Origin: Niastella soli
GTDB lineage: Bacteria > Bacteroidota > Bacteroidia > Chitinophagales > Chitinophagaceae
Direction of reading: 5' to 3'
DNA length: 64,000 nucleotides
Assembly (NCBI RefSeq): GCF_017742245.1
Contig: NZ_JAGHKO010000004.1
Span: 1,178,001 to 1,242,000, forward strand
Shown here: positions 27,368 to 36,905 of the stretch, piece after piece
Position numbering within the stretch: position 1 is the stretch's first letter
Layout: each line of letters opens with the position of its first letter
Notes under the pieces: model-generated
Told to the model about the DNA's origin: nothing
What the model saw: the letters and a program-made list of their open reading frames with translations, nothing else
Database searches by the model: none
Translations under genes and position numbers: made by a program

Positions 27368-29308
27368 CTATTTAATGTATTCCTTTTTTATGCCGAGCTT
27401 CTTCATTTTTGATTTCAATGTTGAAGGGTTAATATTCAGTATTTCAGCAGCGGCACCGGGCCCCCAGATCCTTCCATTGCATTTCTTCAATACCGAGATG
27501 ATATAATCTCTTTCATTTTCGACAATCGTTTTCATGGCAGCATCTTCCCCATCTGCGATCCCGGATTTTTTTTCAACTGTCGGCAGCAGCATGTCTTCTA
27601 TGACCGTTCCTTTTGTAAGCAACACGCTTCTTTCTATCAAATGTTCCAATTCACGAATGTTGCCCGGCCAGTTGTAAGCCATCATTTTCCTGAGCACATT
27701 TTCCGATATTCCACTGAGCTTTTTACCAGCTTTATGGCTGTACTGATTCATAAAATAATAAGCCAGCGCGGGAATATCTTCCCTGCGGTCTCGTAAGGCA
27801 GGTAGTATAACGGGGAAAATATTCAGGCGGTAGTACAGGTCCAACCTAAAACGGCCTTCAGCCACCTCCTTTTCCAAGTTTTTATTGGTAGCGGCGATAA
27901 TACGTACATCCACTTTTATGGTATCTCTTCCCCCTACTCTTTCTATTTCTTTCTCCTGTAGTACCCTTAATAATTTCACCTGCAATTCGAGCGGCATTTC
28001 GCCCACTTCATCCAGGAAGAGGGTCCCCTTGTCGGCTCTTTCAAATTTGCCAATCCTTTTATCAAGCGCACCGGTAAATGCGCCTTTTTCATGACCGAAC
28101 AATTCTGACTCGATCAGGGTGGCTGGCAAAGCAGCACAGTTCAGTTTAACAAATGGCTTTTCTTTCCGGGAAGAGAGATTATGTATACAGTTGGCAATTT
28201 TTTCTTTCCCGGTGCCGCTTTCCCCCAGTATAAGTACAGAAGTATCTGTAGGAGCTACCTGAGAGATATGATCAAATACATTTAACAAAAGGTGACTTTT
28301 ACCAACGATCCCCTCAAACCCTTCTTCTGTCTTGGTTCTTCCGGTTGTTTTAGTTTCCCGTTGCAGCGATCTGGCTGCTTCATCGATCTCCTCCTGCATC
28401 AAATTCTCAATAGTTTGCATCAATGAGAACTGGATCCTTTCAAATTGTTCAACCTGCTCAGCAGTATAGGCATCCGGCCTTCGGCTGAACAAACAAAAAC
28501 TGAAAGGCTTTCGATCCATTAGCTTAATAGGCATTTCCAAATGTGAATGTAACTGGAATGTATCGGCGAATAATTTTCTTAAAGAAGGCTGACGGCAGAT
28601 ATTATGAAAGGCAACCCCATTATAAAATGCCGCCATTTCTTCCACCGGGTTTGGCGGTTGCAGCGCCATCAATACTTCCATTGATTTTCCCGTAATGGTG
28701 GCCAACTCATGCAAGCCAATCATTTGGTATTCGTCGAAACCTGTTCTTAAAAAGCACCTGCCTTTAAAAAATGGATCTCTAATATTATCAAACCCTACGG
28801 CGAGAAAGTCAAAAGGAATAAACGATTGGAGCGCAGTGGCTATTCGCAATAATTTTTCCGTCCAGGTGGCGGTTTCGCTTACAATTGTCTTTAAAAGTTT
28901 GCGCACCTCGGTTTCCTTGCGATACCGGGCCTCCAGGCTATGCGCATGACGATACCTGGCAATTTCAAGCGCTACCAGCAAGTCTTTTTCCCGGAAAGGT
29001 TTCACCAGAAACCCATAGGGTTGTGTAGCCTTGGCAGCGTTCAGCACTTCTTCGTTTGAATTGGCCGATAAATATACAAACGGAATATTATCAACTGCCA
29101 GCAGTTTTGCCAGATCGATCCCTGTTTGTTTCCCTTTCAGAAAAATATCCAGCAGAACAAAATCCGGCTTTTTATCCCTGATCATTTCCTGCGCCTGGAG
29201 CACCGAGCGTGCAATGCCAGTAATACCATAACCTGCCTGTTCAAGCAACAAGCGCAAATATTCAGCCTCCACAAACTGGTCCTCTACTATAAGAATTTGT
29301 TCTTTCAT
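27368..29308 (-). CDS. Sigma54-dependent response regulator (REC-AAA-Fis)
   Basis: 646 residues from the start at 29308 (MKEQILIVEDQF); the kinase stop is 1 bp upstream, so they are co-translated. It has a receiver domain (residues 1-120) with FVLLDIFLKG as the phospho-Asp site, then a GAF-like sensor segment (about 140-290). The AAA domain has Walker A GESGTGKEK, the sigma54-contacting GAFTGA loop and GTLFLDEVGEMP Walker B. The C-terminus is a Fis-type helix-turn-helix (AAEILNINPSTLKSKMKKLG). An intact GAFTGA predicts real sigma54 activation. Targets are unknown; palindromes at 31590-31640 are candidates. Confidence 0.93.
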   Translation of the reverse strand: MKEQILIVEDQFVEAEYLRLLLEQAGYGITGIARSVLQAQEMIRDKKPDFVLLDIFLKGKQTGIDLAKLLAVDNIPFVYLSANSNEEVLNAAKATQPYGFLVKPFREKDLLVALEIARYRHAHSLEARYRKETEVRKLLKTIVSETATWTEKLLRIATALQSFIPFDFLAVGFDNIRDPFFKGRCFLRTGFDEYQMIGLHELATITGKSMEVLMALQPPNPVEEMAAFYNGVAFHNICRQPSLRKLFADTFQLHSHLEMPIKLMDRKPFSFCLFSRRPDAYTAEQVEQFERIQFSLMQTIENLMQEEIDEAARSLQRETKTTGRTKTEEGFEGIVGKSHLLLNVFDHISQVAPTDTSVLILGESGTGKEKIANCIHNLSSRKEKPFVKLNCAALPATLIESELFGHEKGAFTGALDKRIGKFERADKGTLFLDEVGEMPLELQVKLLRVLQEKEIERVGGRDTIKVDVRIIAATNKNLEKEVAEGRFRLDLYYRLNIFPVILPALRDRREDIPALAYYFMNQYSHKAGKKLSGISENVLRKMMAYNWPGNIRELEHLIERSVLLTKGTVIEDMLLPTVEKKSGIADGEDAAMKTIVENERDYIISVLKKCNGRIWGPGAAAEILNINPSTLKSKMKKLGIKKEYIK

Positions 29309-29309
29309 A

Positions 29310-31550
29310 TTAGTTATTTGATTCCGCTTCACCTGCAAAGCGAAGCAGTATTTCGGTGCCTTTATTACTGTTTACCTGGAAGGTGGCATCGAGGTCATCA
29401 CTAAGCCCCCGCATCAATTTCATACCCATGGAGGTTTGGCTGATCGGGTCGAATCCTGCAGGCCGGCCAACCCCATTGTCTTTGATTGCAAGGAGGAAAT
29501 GACCGGCCTCAATTCTTTTCAATGAAATATCGATCATCCCCTCCTTCTTACCAGGAAAAGCGTGTTTAATGGCGTTGGTGACGGCTTCATTCAGGATGAG
29601 CCCAAGGGGAATAGAATACGACACATTACATATTACCGGGTCAATTTGAAGATTGAACCGGATGGTATGACCTGTTTGAAAGCTATCTTTGAGGTAATCT
29701 ACCAATTCATGAATATAGTCGGCCATATTGATGGTTGATAAATTCACTGATTGATACAGCTTCTGATGCACCAGCGACATGGCCTGGATGCGTTGTGAGC
29801 TTTCCGTTACTGCCTGGATGGCCTCTTCACTCTGTAGGTACTCAGCCTGCGTACGCAATAACCCCATCACCATATGGAAATTATTCTTTACCCGGTGATG
29901 GATCTCCCTCACCAACCATTCCTTTTCGGCTACCAACTGCTGCAGCGAATCATTTTTCTTTTCAATTTGTTTTTGCTGAACCTGTAATTTCCTGTTTGTA
30001 CGTTGCTTTAAACGGGAATTGTTTATCAGCACCCCAATTAAGACAATAAGTAACAGGGTCACTCCAACGATCCAGTGTCTGGTATTTTGCTCCTTAGCCA
30101 ATTCGTTTTTCTGAAGTGCTTTTTCATTTTCGAGCAACCGGATGTTCTGCTCTTTTTTTTGTGTTTCGTATTGAATGGTCAATTCTTCAATCTGCCGGCT
30201 TTTTCTTTCATTGTAAATGGAATCGTTGAGAAACTGGTATTGTTGCAGGTCTTTTATGGCAGCTGCATTATTATCTAGTGCAGAGTCTGCGGTGAACAGC
30301 ATTTTGTACAATTCTTTTTGATCTAACAGCCTGTCCTCCGATTTATACACTAAAGCAGAATCCAAATAAGTGCGCGCTTTTTTAAACTGTCCCCGCTGCA
30401 AATAAAATCTTCCCATATCCATGGCACAAACGGAAACCAGTTCGCGATCCCAGCGACTGTTCTTTATGAATTCCGTCATTGCAAGAAAATGTTGTTCGGC
30501 CTCAGGATATTTTTTCAATGCATCAAAACAATAAGCAAAGTTTCGCGCAACGATCGCCCTTTCAATCTGGGTTTGAGGTGGCACAACAGTAACCAGGCTA
30601 TCCATCAAGGCAAGGGCATACCTGCTTTTCTTTAGTTTTATCAATTGCCGGATAAGAAAACCTGCGGTCCTGAATATAATTGCCGGGTCTGTCTTTAGTT
30701 CCATTCTTACTTCGAGCGTTTTTCTATACCATTGGCTACATTCTACCATACGCCCCAGTTCATCGTACACCAGGGCCAGCTCCCCATAATACGCATCAAT
30801 ATGTGCAGTATCTTTGTTACGCGCTGCATTTTCTACACATTTTGTTGCATATAAAAGTGACTTCTCATAAGCCCCCCGGTATCTATTGACCATGGAAAGA
30901 TAATAATAGACCTTGGCAACCTTAGTGCTTCCTGCCTGGTGAAGCAGTTCCAGCGCCTGCAGTAATTCTTTTTCCGCAAAATCATATTTCTTTAATAGAA
31001 ATAGATGATTTGCCAGGAACGTTCGCGCAAACGCTTCTCCTTCGGGTTTATGAACCTGGTTGTATAATGTAATCGCCTTATCATAAAAAACATCAATATC
31101 AATTTCGCCTTCCTCTCGTATAGTTAAGTTGTTGGCTAACAATAGCCAGATGCTGGCTTCCTTTTCAATCTTTCCCTTTGCGTGATAAAGAATTGCCAAC
31201 TCAGAAAGTTTTTTTTTCCCTTCCTCTAAATCGCCTCTAACACAATAGGCAATCCCTTTGAACATCATGCTTTCATATTTAAAGTTTTCGAGCTGAAGCG
31301 TATCGCTCAGCCTGATAGCATGATCATAAATCTCAATGGCAGTATCCATCAAATTCACCTTTTTAGGGCTGGATGCTTGATTAAGATAAGTTCCGCCTAA
31401 AGCGTGGAGTATTAAGATCCGGTTGCTATCCTGTTTACTTTCCTGCAACAATAACTTTAATTCACCGGGTGATCTTTTGGATAACTGCTGGCCCAATGCC
31501 GGCACAACGGCTGTTATAATAAAAAATGAACATATAAGCAGCTTTAGCAT
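29310..31550 (-). CDS. TPR-containing sensor histidine kinase (HisKA_2 type)
   Basis: 746 residues. A signal peptide (MLKLLICSFFIITAVVPALG) leads into a long run of tetratricopeptide-like helices (about residues 30-440), predicted periplasmic. A coiled coil follows, then one membrane helix (WIVGVTLLLIVLIGVLI), and a kinase domain with REIHHRVKNNFHMVMGLL, the HisKA_2 phospho-His box. The ATPase motifs are LNEAVTNAIKHAF (N box) and IKDNGVGRP (G1). It pairs with the downstream sigma54 regulator, an unusual combination since HisKA_2 kinases often signal through simpler regulators. Signal unknown; the TPR region suggests sensing through protein contact. Confidence 0.93.
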   Translation of the reverse strand: MLKLLICSFFIITAVVPALGQQLSKRSPGELKLLLQESKQDSNRILILHALGGTYLNQASSPKKVNLMDTAIEIYDHAIRLSDTLQLENFKYESMMFKGIAYCVRGDLEEGKKKLSELAILYHAKGKIEKEASIWLLLANNLTIREEGEIDIDVFYDKAITLYNQVHKPEGEAFARTFLANHLFLLKKYDFAEKELLQALELLHQAGSTKVAKVYYYLSMVNRYRGAYEKSLLYATKCVENAARNKDTAHIDAYYGELALVYDELGRMVECSQWYRKTLEVRMELKTDPAIIFRTAGFLIRQLIKLKKSRYALALMDSLVTVVPPQTQIERAIVARNFAYCFDALKKYPEAEQHFLAMTEFIKNSRWDRELVSVCAMDMGRFYLQRGQFKKARTYLDSALVYKSEDRLLDQKELYKMLFTADSALDNNAAAIKDLQQYQFLNDSIYNERKSRQIEELTIQYETQKKEQNIRLLENEKALQKNELAKEQNTRHWIVGVTLLLIVLIGVLINNSRLKQRTNRKLQVQQKQIEKKNDSLQQLVAEKEWLVREIHHRVKNNFHMVMGLLRTQAEYLQSEEAIQAVTESSQRIQAMSLVHQKLYQSVNLSTINMADYIHELVDYLKDSFQTGHTIRFNLQIDPVICNVSYSIPLGLILNEAVTNAIKHAFPGKKEGMIDISLKRIEAGHFLLAIKDNGVGRPAGFDPISQTSMGMKLMRGLSDDLDATFQVNSNKGTEILLRFAGEAESNN

Positions 31551-31589
31551 ACATTAAACCTCTTTGTCTAAAATTAATGATAATAAACC

Positions 31590-31640
31590 GCGATATTTCG
31601 CAACACCGTCAACCAAACCGTGAAATATCACGGTTTGGTT
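31590..31640. promoter_or_regulatory. Two palindromes between kinase gene and divergent hydrolase
   Basis: AACCAAACCGTGA-AATA-TCACGGTTTGGTT (31611-31640) has perfect 13-bp arms. A related smaller palindrome GCGA-TATT-TCGC lies at 31590-31601. Both are 40-61 bp upstream of the kinase start and about 90-140 bp upstream of the divergent hydrolase. They look like paired operator half-sites; a hairpin role is an alternative. Confidence 0.5.
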
Positions 31641-31727
31641 CTATCCAATTATTAACAAAGCTATTGAACTGCATTCACTTATAAAAAAGGCATTGTAATT
31701 GGCATGGGCTACCCATAATTGTTACTT

Positions 31728-32513
31728 ATGGGAAAACCACATCAAAAAACAATCGTCTTTATTACCGGCGCTTTTGTTCATCATAGTTGCTGGAATGAAT
31801 GGAAGACCTATTTTGAAAGCAATGGTTACCACACCATTGCCCCACCCTGGCCGCATAAAAGCGCCTCGGCCGAATCATTGCGTAACAGCCATCCCAACAA
31901 GGATATTGCAGGTAACCGGTTGGCCGCATTAACGGATTATTACGACAAAATTGTAAGGCAATTTCCTGAAAAGCCCATCCTTATCGGCCATTCTATCGGC
32001 GGGCTCATGGTCCAGCTTTTGCTTCAAAGAGGATTAGGGGTGGCAGGCGTTGCCATTCACTCCGTACCACCCCAGGGCATCATGACCTTCAAATTCTCTT
32101 TTCTGAAAGCCGGTTGGGGTCCGCTCGGATTTTTTACTTCGGTGCGAAACTCCTTTTTGATGTCTTTCAAGCAATGGAAATATGCATTTAGCAATGGTAT
32201 GGATTGCGATGTACAGAAAGAAGCCTATTATCAATTTGCCATCCCCGAATCGAAGTTGATAGTAAGAGATACCATCACCAAAGCGGCCAAAGTAAACTTC
32301 GAAAATCCGCATGCGCCTTTGTTATTGACTTCGGGCAGTGATGACAATACCATTCCGGCCTCTCTGAATTACTCGAATTATCAGAAATATAAAAACAGTA
32401 ATTCCATTACGGACTATAAAGAATTCAAGGGCAGAAACCACTTTGTTTTAGGCCAGCCCACCTGGAAAGAGGACGCGGACTATATCCTGGACTGGCTTAG
32501 TAAACTACCATAA
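31728..32513 (+). CDS. Alpha/beta hydrolase
   Basis: 261 residues from the ATG at 31728 (MGKPHQKTIVFITGAF); three upstream in-frame residues are possible. The fold is supported by the oxyanion region ITGAFVHHSCW, nucleophile elbow IGHSIGG (Ser), a candidate acid Asp in TSGSDDNTIP and a late His in KGRNHFVLG. There is no signal peptide, so it is probably cytoplasmic. It is divergent from the two-component system, separated by the strong palindromes, and may be regulated by it. It lies 141 bp before the exported hydrolase cassette. Substrate (ester or lactone) unknown. Confidence 0.87.
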   Translation: MGKPHQKTIVFITGAFVHHSCWNEWKTYFESNGYHTIAPPWPHKSASAESLRNSHPNKDIAGNRLAALTDYYDKIVRQFPEKPILIGHSIGGLMVQLLLQRGLGVAGVAIHSVPPQGIMTFKFSFLKAGWGPLGFFTSVRNSFLMSFKQWKYAFSNGMDCDVQKEAYYQFAIPESKLIVRDTITKAAKVNFENPHAPLLLTSGSDDNTIPASLNYSNYQKYKNSNSITDYKEFKGRNHFVLGQPTWKEDADYILDWLSKLP

Positions 32514-32653
32514 ATCGGCAATCGGCAATGGGCAATGGGGTCGCGGAATTTGGGCCTCGCTTCCAAGATCGTTACATGTGAAAAAACTTATCCCTCGTTG
32601 CACTCGGGTCCGGAAACTCATAAACTAACAAACTATTTAAAGTGATTCTTATT

Positions 32654-33631
32654 ATGAAAAAATTAGTACCAGTACTTTTTGCTGCCACCTTTTCATTAGC
32701 AGCCTGTAACAGTGAGCCTGCAAAAACAACAGAAGCTACCAGCATTTCAGCAGACAGCAATCAGAACACGACAACCACTCAACCAGCAAATCCTCCTGCC
32801 AACTTCAAACACGCCTCAGCTAAAATAAATGGCGTCGACGTTCACTATGTGATCGGTGGATCAGGTGAGCCTCTTGTGTTAATACATGGCTTTGGGCAGA
32901 ACTGGTACATGTGGAACCGCCTGCTGCCTGAGTTCTCCAAGCATTTTACCGTAATAGCACCGGATCTTCCAGGCCTGGGCGAATCGGGCAAACCCGATAG
33001 TGGTTACGATAAAAAAACACTGGCTACTTACATCCATGGAGTGGTGAAACAACTGGGCTACGACCACATCAACCTGGCCGGTCACGACATTGGCCTGATG
33101 GTAGCCTACGCCTACGCAGCGCAGTTTTCGGGCGAGGTAAACAAATTGGCCCTAATGGATGCTTTGCTTCCCGGTGTTGAGCCGGTTTGGAGCCAGGTGA
33201 AAGGTTCGGCCTGGTGGTTTGGCTTCTTTTCGTTTCCAGCATCCGGTGAGTTGGTGGCGGGACAAGAACGTTTATTCCTCACCAACTTCTGGCCGGTTGT
33301 AGGTCACGTAAAAGATCCATTCACCCCTGAGGAAATCAATGAATTTGTACGGGCCTATTCCGTAAAAGGCGGCACAACCGGTGCGTTCCACTGGTTCGGC
33401 GCTTTTGAACAGGATGCGAAGGACAATAAGGTATTTATGAAGACCAAATTAAAAATGCCGTTGCTGGCCATGGGTGGTGAATACTTTGGCGCCGCCTTCC
33501 TGGCAGACCACTGCAAACTGGTTGCAGAAAATGTAAAAGCGTCCAATATCAAAGGCGCCGGGCATTGGGTAGTACAGGAAAATACGGCACAGGTTCAAAA
33601 AGACCTCCTGGATTTCTTTCTTTCGAAATAA
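32654..33631 (+). CDS. Epoxide hydrolase-like alpha/beta hydrolase, lipoprotein
   Basis: 325 residues from the start at 32654 (MKKLVPVLFAATFSLAAC), a lipoprotein signal with lipobox cysteine; the ATG at 32642 would add four residues. It has HGFGQNWYMW (oxyanion), LAGHDIGLMVAY with Asp as nucleophile as in epoxide hydrolases and haloalkane dehalogenases, and GAGHWVVQE with the catalytic His. It is the first gene of a plus-strand cassette running to 39512 with short gaps. Membrane-anchored, probably in the periplasm. Which of the two activities it has cannot be decided here. Confidence 0.88.
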   Translation: MKKLVPVLFAATFSLAACNSEPAKTTEATSISADSNQNTTTTQPANPPANFKHASAKINGVDVHYVIGGSGEPLVLIHGFGQNWYMWNRLLPEFSKHFTVIAPDLPGLGESGKPDSGYDKKTLATYIHGVVKQLGYDHINLAGHDIGLMVAYAYAAQFSGEVNKLALMDALLPGVEPVWSQVKGSAWWFGFFSFPASGELVAGQERLFLTNFWPVVGHVKDPFTPEEINEFVRAYSVKGGTTGAFHWFGAFEQDAKDNKVFMKTKLKMPLLAMGGEYFGAAFLADHCKLVAENVKASNIKGAGHWVVQENTAQVQKDLLDFFLSK

Positions 33632-33664
33632 CGATAGCTAAACAAGTACGGAAAAATTGTAGCG

Positions 33665-34672
33665 ATGAAAAAGAATATTACAACCACGATAGTGATCTGT
33701 TTTTTAATTTCCCTTCACTTCAGAGGTACCGCTCAAATCCCGTTGCCGCCCCAGGTCCCCATCTGGGACGGCAACAAGGTTGAGCTAAAGCTACATAAAA
33801 TAGCAACCGATGTATATGCCATTCAACCAGCCTCAGTAGAATCGGAAACAACCAAAGGTATTCCGCAGGCCACATCAGGCGGGTTTATTGTAGGTGATAA
33901 AGGGGTGATGCTGATAGAATGCTTTTTAAACAAAAGACTATTTGACCAGGAAATAAAACTGATAAGATCAGTAACAGACAAACCCATTCTTTATGCAGTG
34001 AACACAAGCGACCATGGCGACCACTGTTTTACCAATTATCTGTTACCACCCAACACCCTGATCATTCAAAATGAATATGCGAAAGAAAATCTTTCCAGTA
34101 ATTTTGAAGGCATCAAACAGTTTATGATCATGCTGTTTGGGAAAGGACGCGGTATTGAGGAGGCAAAATACCGGCCTGCAGATCTAACCATTGCCAGGAA
34201 TAATAGATTCAAGGTTGATCTGGGGGGCGGAAAGATCGTTGAATTGATCAATACCGGAACGGCACAATCTCCCGCCGATCTTTTTGTGTGGATGCCGGCA
34301 GAAAAAGTATTTTGGGCAGGCAATCCTTTTATTGCAGAAAGTCCCACTATTCCCTGGTTATTCGATGGTTACTTTCTGGAACCTGCCGCCAACCTGAAAA
34401 AAATATATGACATGCTTCCTGATGATGCCATCATTGTTCCCGGTCATGGAAAGATCACTAATAAAGCAGGCATAAAATATACCATTGATTATGTACAATC
34501 CCTTAGGCAGCAGGTGCAGGATGCCGTACAAAAAGGGTTAACGCTGGAACAAACACAGCAAACAGTTACCATGAAAGAATACGACAAAGGTTATTTGCTT
34601 TTCAACTGGCTACATTTCAATTTCAATCTGCCTAACGCATACAAGGATATCAGCCACACCAGGGAAAAATAA
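33665..34672 (+). CDS. MBL-fold protein with degenerate metal site
   Basis: 335 residues with a signal peptide ending near RGTAQ. The metallo-beta-lactamase fold is clear: GGFIVGDKGVMLIECF, VNTSDHGDHCFTNY, SPADLFVWMPAEKVFWAGN, IVPGHGKI. The metal ligands are altered, however. The first His of THxHGDH is Ser, the next ligand His (usually aHTpgd) is Gln in AQSPAD, and the GD aspartate is Asn (AGN). Only part of the dinuclear site survives, so it may bind one metal or none. It is second in the exported cassette, 33 bp after the lipoprotein hydrolase and 30 bp before the amidohydrolase. Confidence 0.85.
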   Translation: MKKNITTTIVICFLISLHFRGTAQIPLPPQVPIWDGNKVELKLHKIATDVYAIQPASVESETTKGIPQATSGGFIVGDKGVMLIECFLNKRLFDQEIKLIRSVTDKPILYAVNTSDHGDHCFTNYLLPPNTLIIQNEYAKENLSSNFEGIKQFMIMLFGKGRGIEEAKYRPADLTIARNNRFKVDLGGGKIVELINTGTAQSPADLFVWMPAEKVFWAGNPFIAESPTIPWLFDGYFLEPAANLKKIYDMLPDDAIIVPGHGKITNKAGIKYTIDYVQSLRQQVQDAVQKGLTLEQTQQTVTMKEYDKGYLLFNWLHFNFNLPNAYKDISHTREK

Positions 34673-34702
34673 AGCACCAACCATACTAATTAAGAAATCG
34701 TC

Positions 34703-36469
34703 ATGAATAAATTACTTTTTATTCCGTGTCTGCTATTGCCATTACTGCTGTCAGCACAAAATAAAGCGGACCTGATCATCATTAACGGCAAAGTTGCTAC
34801 CATGGTGAAGACGGAAGATTTTAAGCAGGCAGTAGCTATCAAAGACGGCCTCATAGTAGACGCAGGCAGTACAGCCTCTATACTTGCAGCATACAAAGGA
34901 CCTGCTACCAATATTATCGATGCCAAAGGAAGGACCGTTGTACCGGGATTGAATGACAGCCACCTGCATGCGATCCGCGAAGGCCTGAATTATAACGCAG
35001 AGCTTCGTTGGGACGGCGTATCATCCCTAAAGCGCGCTATGGAAATGCTTACAGAGCAGGCAGCACGAACACCACCGGGTGTTTGGATAAAGGTAGTAGG
35101 CGGCTGGAATGAATACCAGTTTGAAGAAAAAAGACAACCTACTATTGAAGAGATCAACAAGGCTGTTCCGGATAAACCTGTATTTATTACTTACCTGTAT
35201 GGGAAAGCTTTTGTAAACAAAAAAGGCATCGAGGCTTTACAATACGATAAAAATACCAGGTATGAAGGTAGCCTGATTGAACTCGATTCAACCGGGTCCC
35301 CTACCGGTATGTTGTACGCAAAAGAAACACCCAAAGCCATTTATACCACGCTGGCCCTGACAACAAAACTTAACCATGATGAAAGGTTAAACAGCACGCT
35401 TCAATATTTCCACGAATTAAATAAATATGGTTTAACCAGTGTAGTGGACGCAGGCGGCGGAGGTCAGTTTTATCCGGATGATTATTCAACTGCTGTGGAA
35501 TTAGCCAAAGCCGGCAAACTAACCCTGAGAACGGCTTATTACCTTTTTGCCCAGGTATATGGAAAAGAGTTGCAGGATTACCAGAATTGGGTAAAGTCAA
35601 AACAACTCAGGCAAAACGACAATATGCTTTTATCAAATGGGTTTGTAGCAGAAGGAGCCGGCGAAAACCTGGTAGCCAGTGCCGCTGACTTTGAAAACTT
35701 CCTGGAACCAAGGATTGTCCTTTCCGATAAAATGGAAGCTGACCTTGAACCTATCATCCGGTTATTTGTACAAAACCGCTGGCCCTTTCGACTGCATGCC
35801 ACCTACGGGGAATCGATAGACCGGATGCTGAACGTATTTGAAAAAATAAACAAAGAAATTCCTTTTAATGGATTGCGCTGGCTGTTTGATCATGCAGAAA
35901 CGGTGACCGATACGGAGTTGCAGCGAATAAAGAAATTAGGCGGCGGTATTGCAATACAATTCAGAATGTACTACCAGGGTGAGCTGTATAAAAAAATGTA
36001 TGGCGACCCGGACCATCAAATTCCACCGGTTAAAAAAATGATTCGCATGGGCGTTCCTGTCGGGCTGGGAACAGACGCCACCCGGATCTCCACTTTTAAT
36101 CCCTGGATGTGCCTGCACTGGGCAACTACAGGGAAAACGATCGGCGGCTATCAATTCTGGCCCAAACAGGATGTACTTAGCAGGTATGAAGCCTTGCAAT
36201 TGTATACTACAGGTAGCGCATGGGTAAGCGGTGAAGAAAAACTGAAAGGGAAAATAGCGAGGGGACAATATGCCGACCTGGTTATTCTCAACAAAGACTA
36301 TTTCTCCATTCCCCTGGATGATATCAGGTCCATTCACGCCCTGCTTACCATCGTAAATGGCAAACCGGTGTATGGTGAGGATGATTATTCCAGCCTGAAT
36401 AGAGCGGTTCCCGCAGTACTGCCAGACTGGAGCCCGGTAAAATATTATGGAGGGTATCAAAATCAATAG
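34703..36469 (+). CDS. Exported amidohydrolase (YtcJ-like)
   Basis: 588 residues with a signal peptide (MNKLLFIPCLLLPLLLSAQ). Amidohydrolase 3 motifs: LIIINGKVATM at the start of the beta-sandwich, VVPGLNDSHLHA with the HxH metal pair, LRWLFDHAETV, VGLGTDATR (metal/acid Asp) and GQYADLVILNKDYF closing the sandwich. Such enzymes hydrolyse amide, urea-type or related bonds; the substrate is unknown. An exported form is consistent with the rest of this cassette. The next gene starts 1 bp after its stop, so translation is likely coupled. Confidence 0.9.
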   Translation: MNKLLFIPCLLLPLLLSAQNKADLIIINGKVATMVKTEDFKQAVAIKDGLIVDAGSTASILAAYKGPATNIIDAKGRTVVPGLNDSHLHAIREGLNYNAELRWDGVSSLKRAMEMLTEQAARTPPGVWIKVVGGWNEYQFEEKRQPTIEEINKAVPDKPVFITYLYGKAFVNKKGIEALQYDKNTRYEGSLIELDSTGSPTGMLYAKETPKAIYTTLALTTKLNHDERLNSTLQYFHELNKYGLTSVVDAGGGGQFYPDDYSTAVELAKAGKLTLRTAYYLFAQVYGKELQDYQNWVKSKQLRQNDNMLLSNGFVAEGAGENLVASAADFENFLEPRIVLSDKMEADLEPIIRLFVQNRWPFRLHATYGESIDRMLNVFEKINKEIPFNGLRWLFDHAETVTDTELQRIKKLGGGIAIQFRMYYQGELYKKMYGDPDHQIPPVKKMIRMGVPVGLGTDATRISTFNPWMCLHWATTGKTIGGYQFWPKQDVLSRYEALQLYTTGSAWVSGEEKLKGKIARGQYADLVILNKDYFSIPLDDIRSIHALLTIVNGKPVYGEDDYSSLNRAVPAVLPDWSPVKYYGGYQNQ

Positions 36470-36470
36470 C

Positions 36471-36905
36471 ATGAAAAAGTTGATCATAAAAACCCTCGGT
36501 CCACATCCCCTGCCGTTTTTTTTTAATGGAGGAATGCTCTTGCTGCGGGTGGCAGTCTCACTGGAAATTGCCATTGTTCACGGGTTCAAAAAAATTGGTA
36601 TAGGCGTACCACAGTCAGAAAGCATTCCCAATCCGCTGCATTTGCCTGAGGCGTTTAACAACACGTTCGCCATTGCGGCTAACATCGTTTTTCCCTTTTT
36701 TGTTTTGATTGGCCTGTTTACCAGGTTGGCCACGTTGCCTACACTTGTTGTTACGCTCACGGGTTATTTCCTGGTGCATTGGAATGATTCCTTATTACAG
36801 AAAGATACGCCTTTCATTTACAGCCTGATCTTCCTGGTGATCCTGTTACTGGGACCAGGTAAGTATTCAATTGATAATGCTATTTACAAAAAACGAATTG
36901 TATGA
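36471..36905 (+). CDS. DoxX family membrane protein
   Basis: 144 residues from the start at 36471 (MKKLIIKTLG), 1 bp after the amidohydrolase stop; an ATG at 36447 would overlap that gene. Four predicted membrane helices, including GGMLLLRVAVSLEIAIVHG, FAIAANIVFPFFVLIGLF and FIYSLIFLVILLLGPG, match DoxX. DoxX proteins are small integral membrane proteins often near redox or thiol functions. It overlaps the next gene by four bases (ATGA). Confidence 0.88.
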   Translation: MKKLIIKTLGPHPLPFFFNGGMLLLRVAVSLEIAIVHGFKKIGIGVPQSESIPNPLHLPEAFNNTFAIAANIVFPFFVLIGLFTRLATLPTLVVTLTGYFLVHWNDSLLQKDTPFIYSLIFLVILLLGPGKYSIDNAIYKKRIV

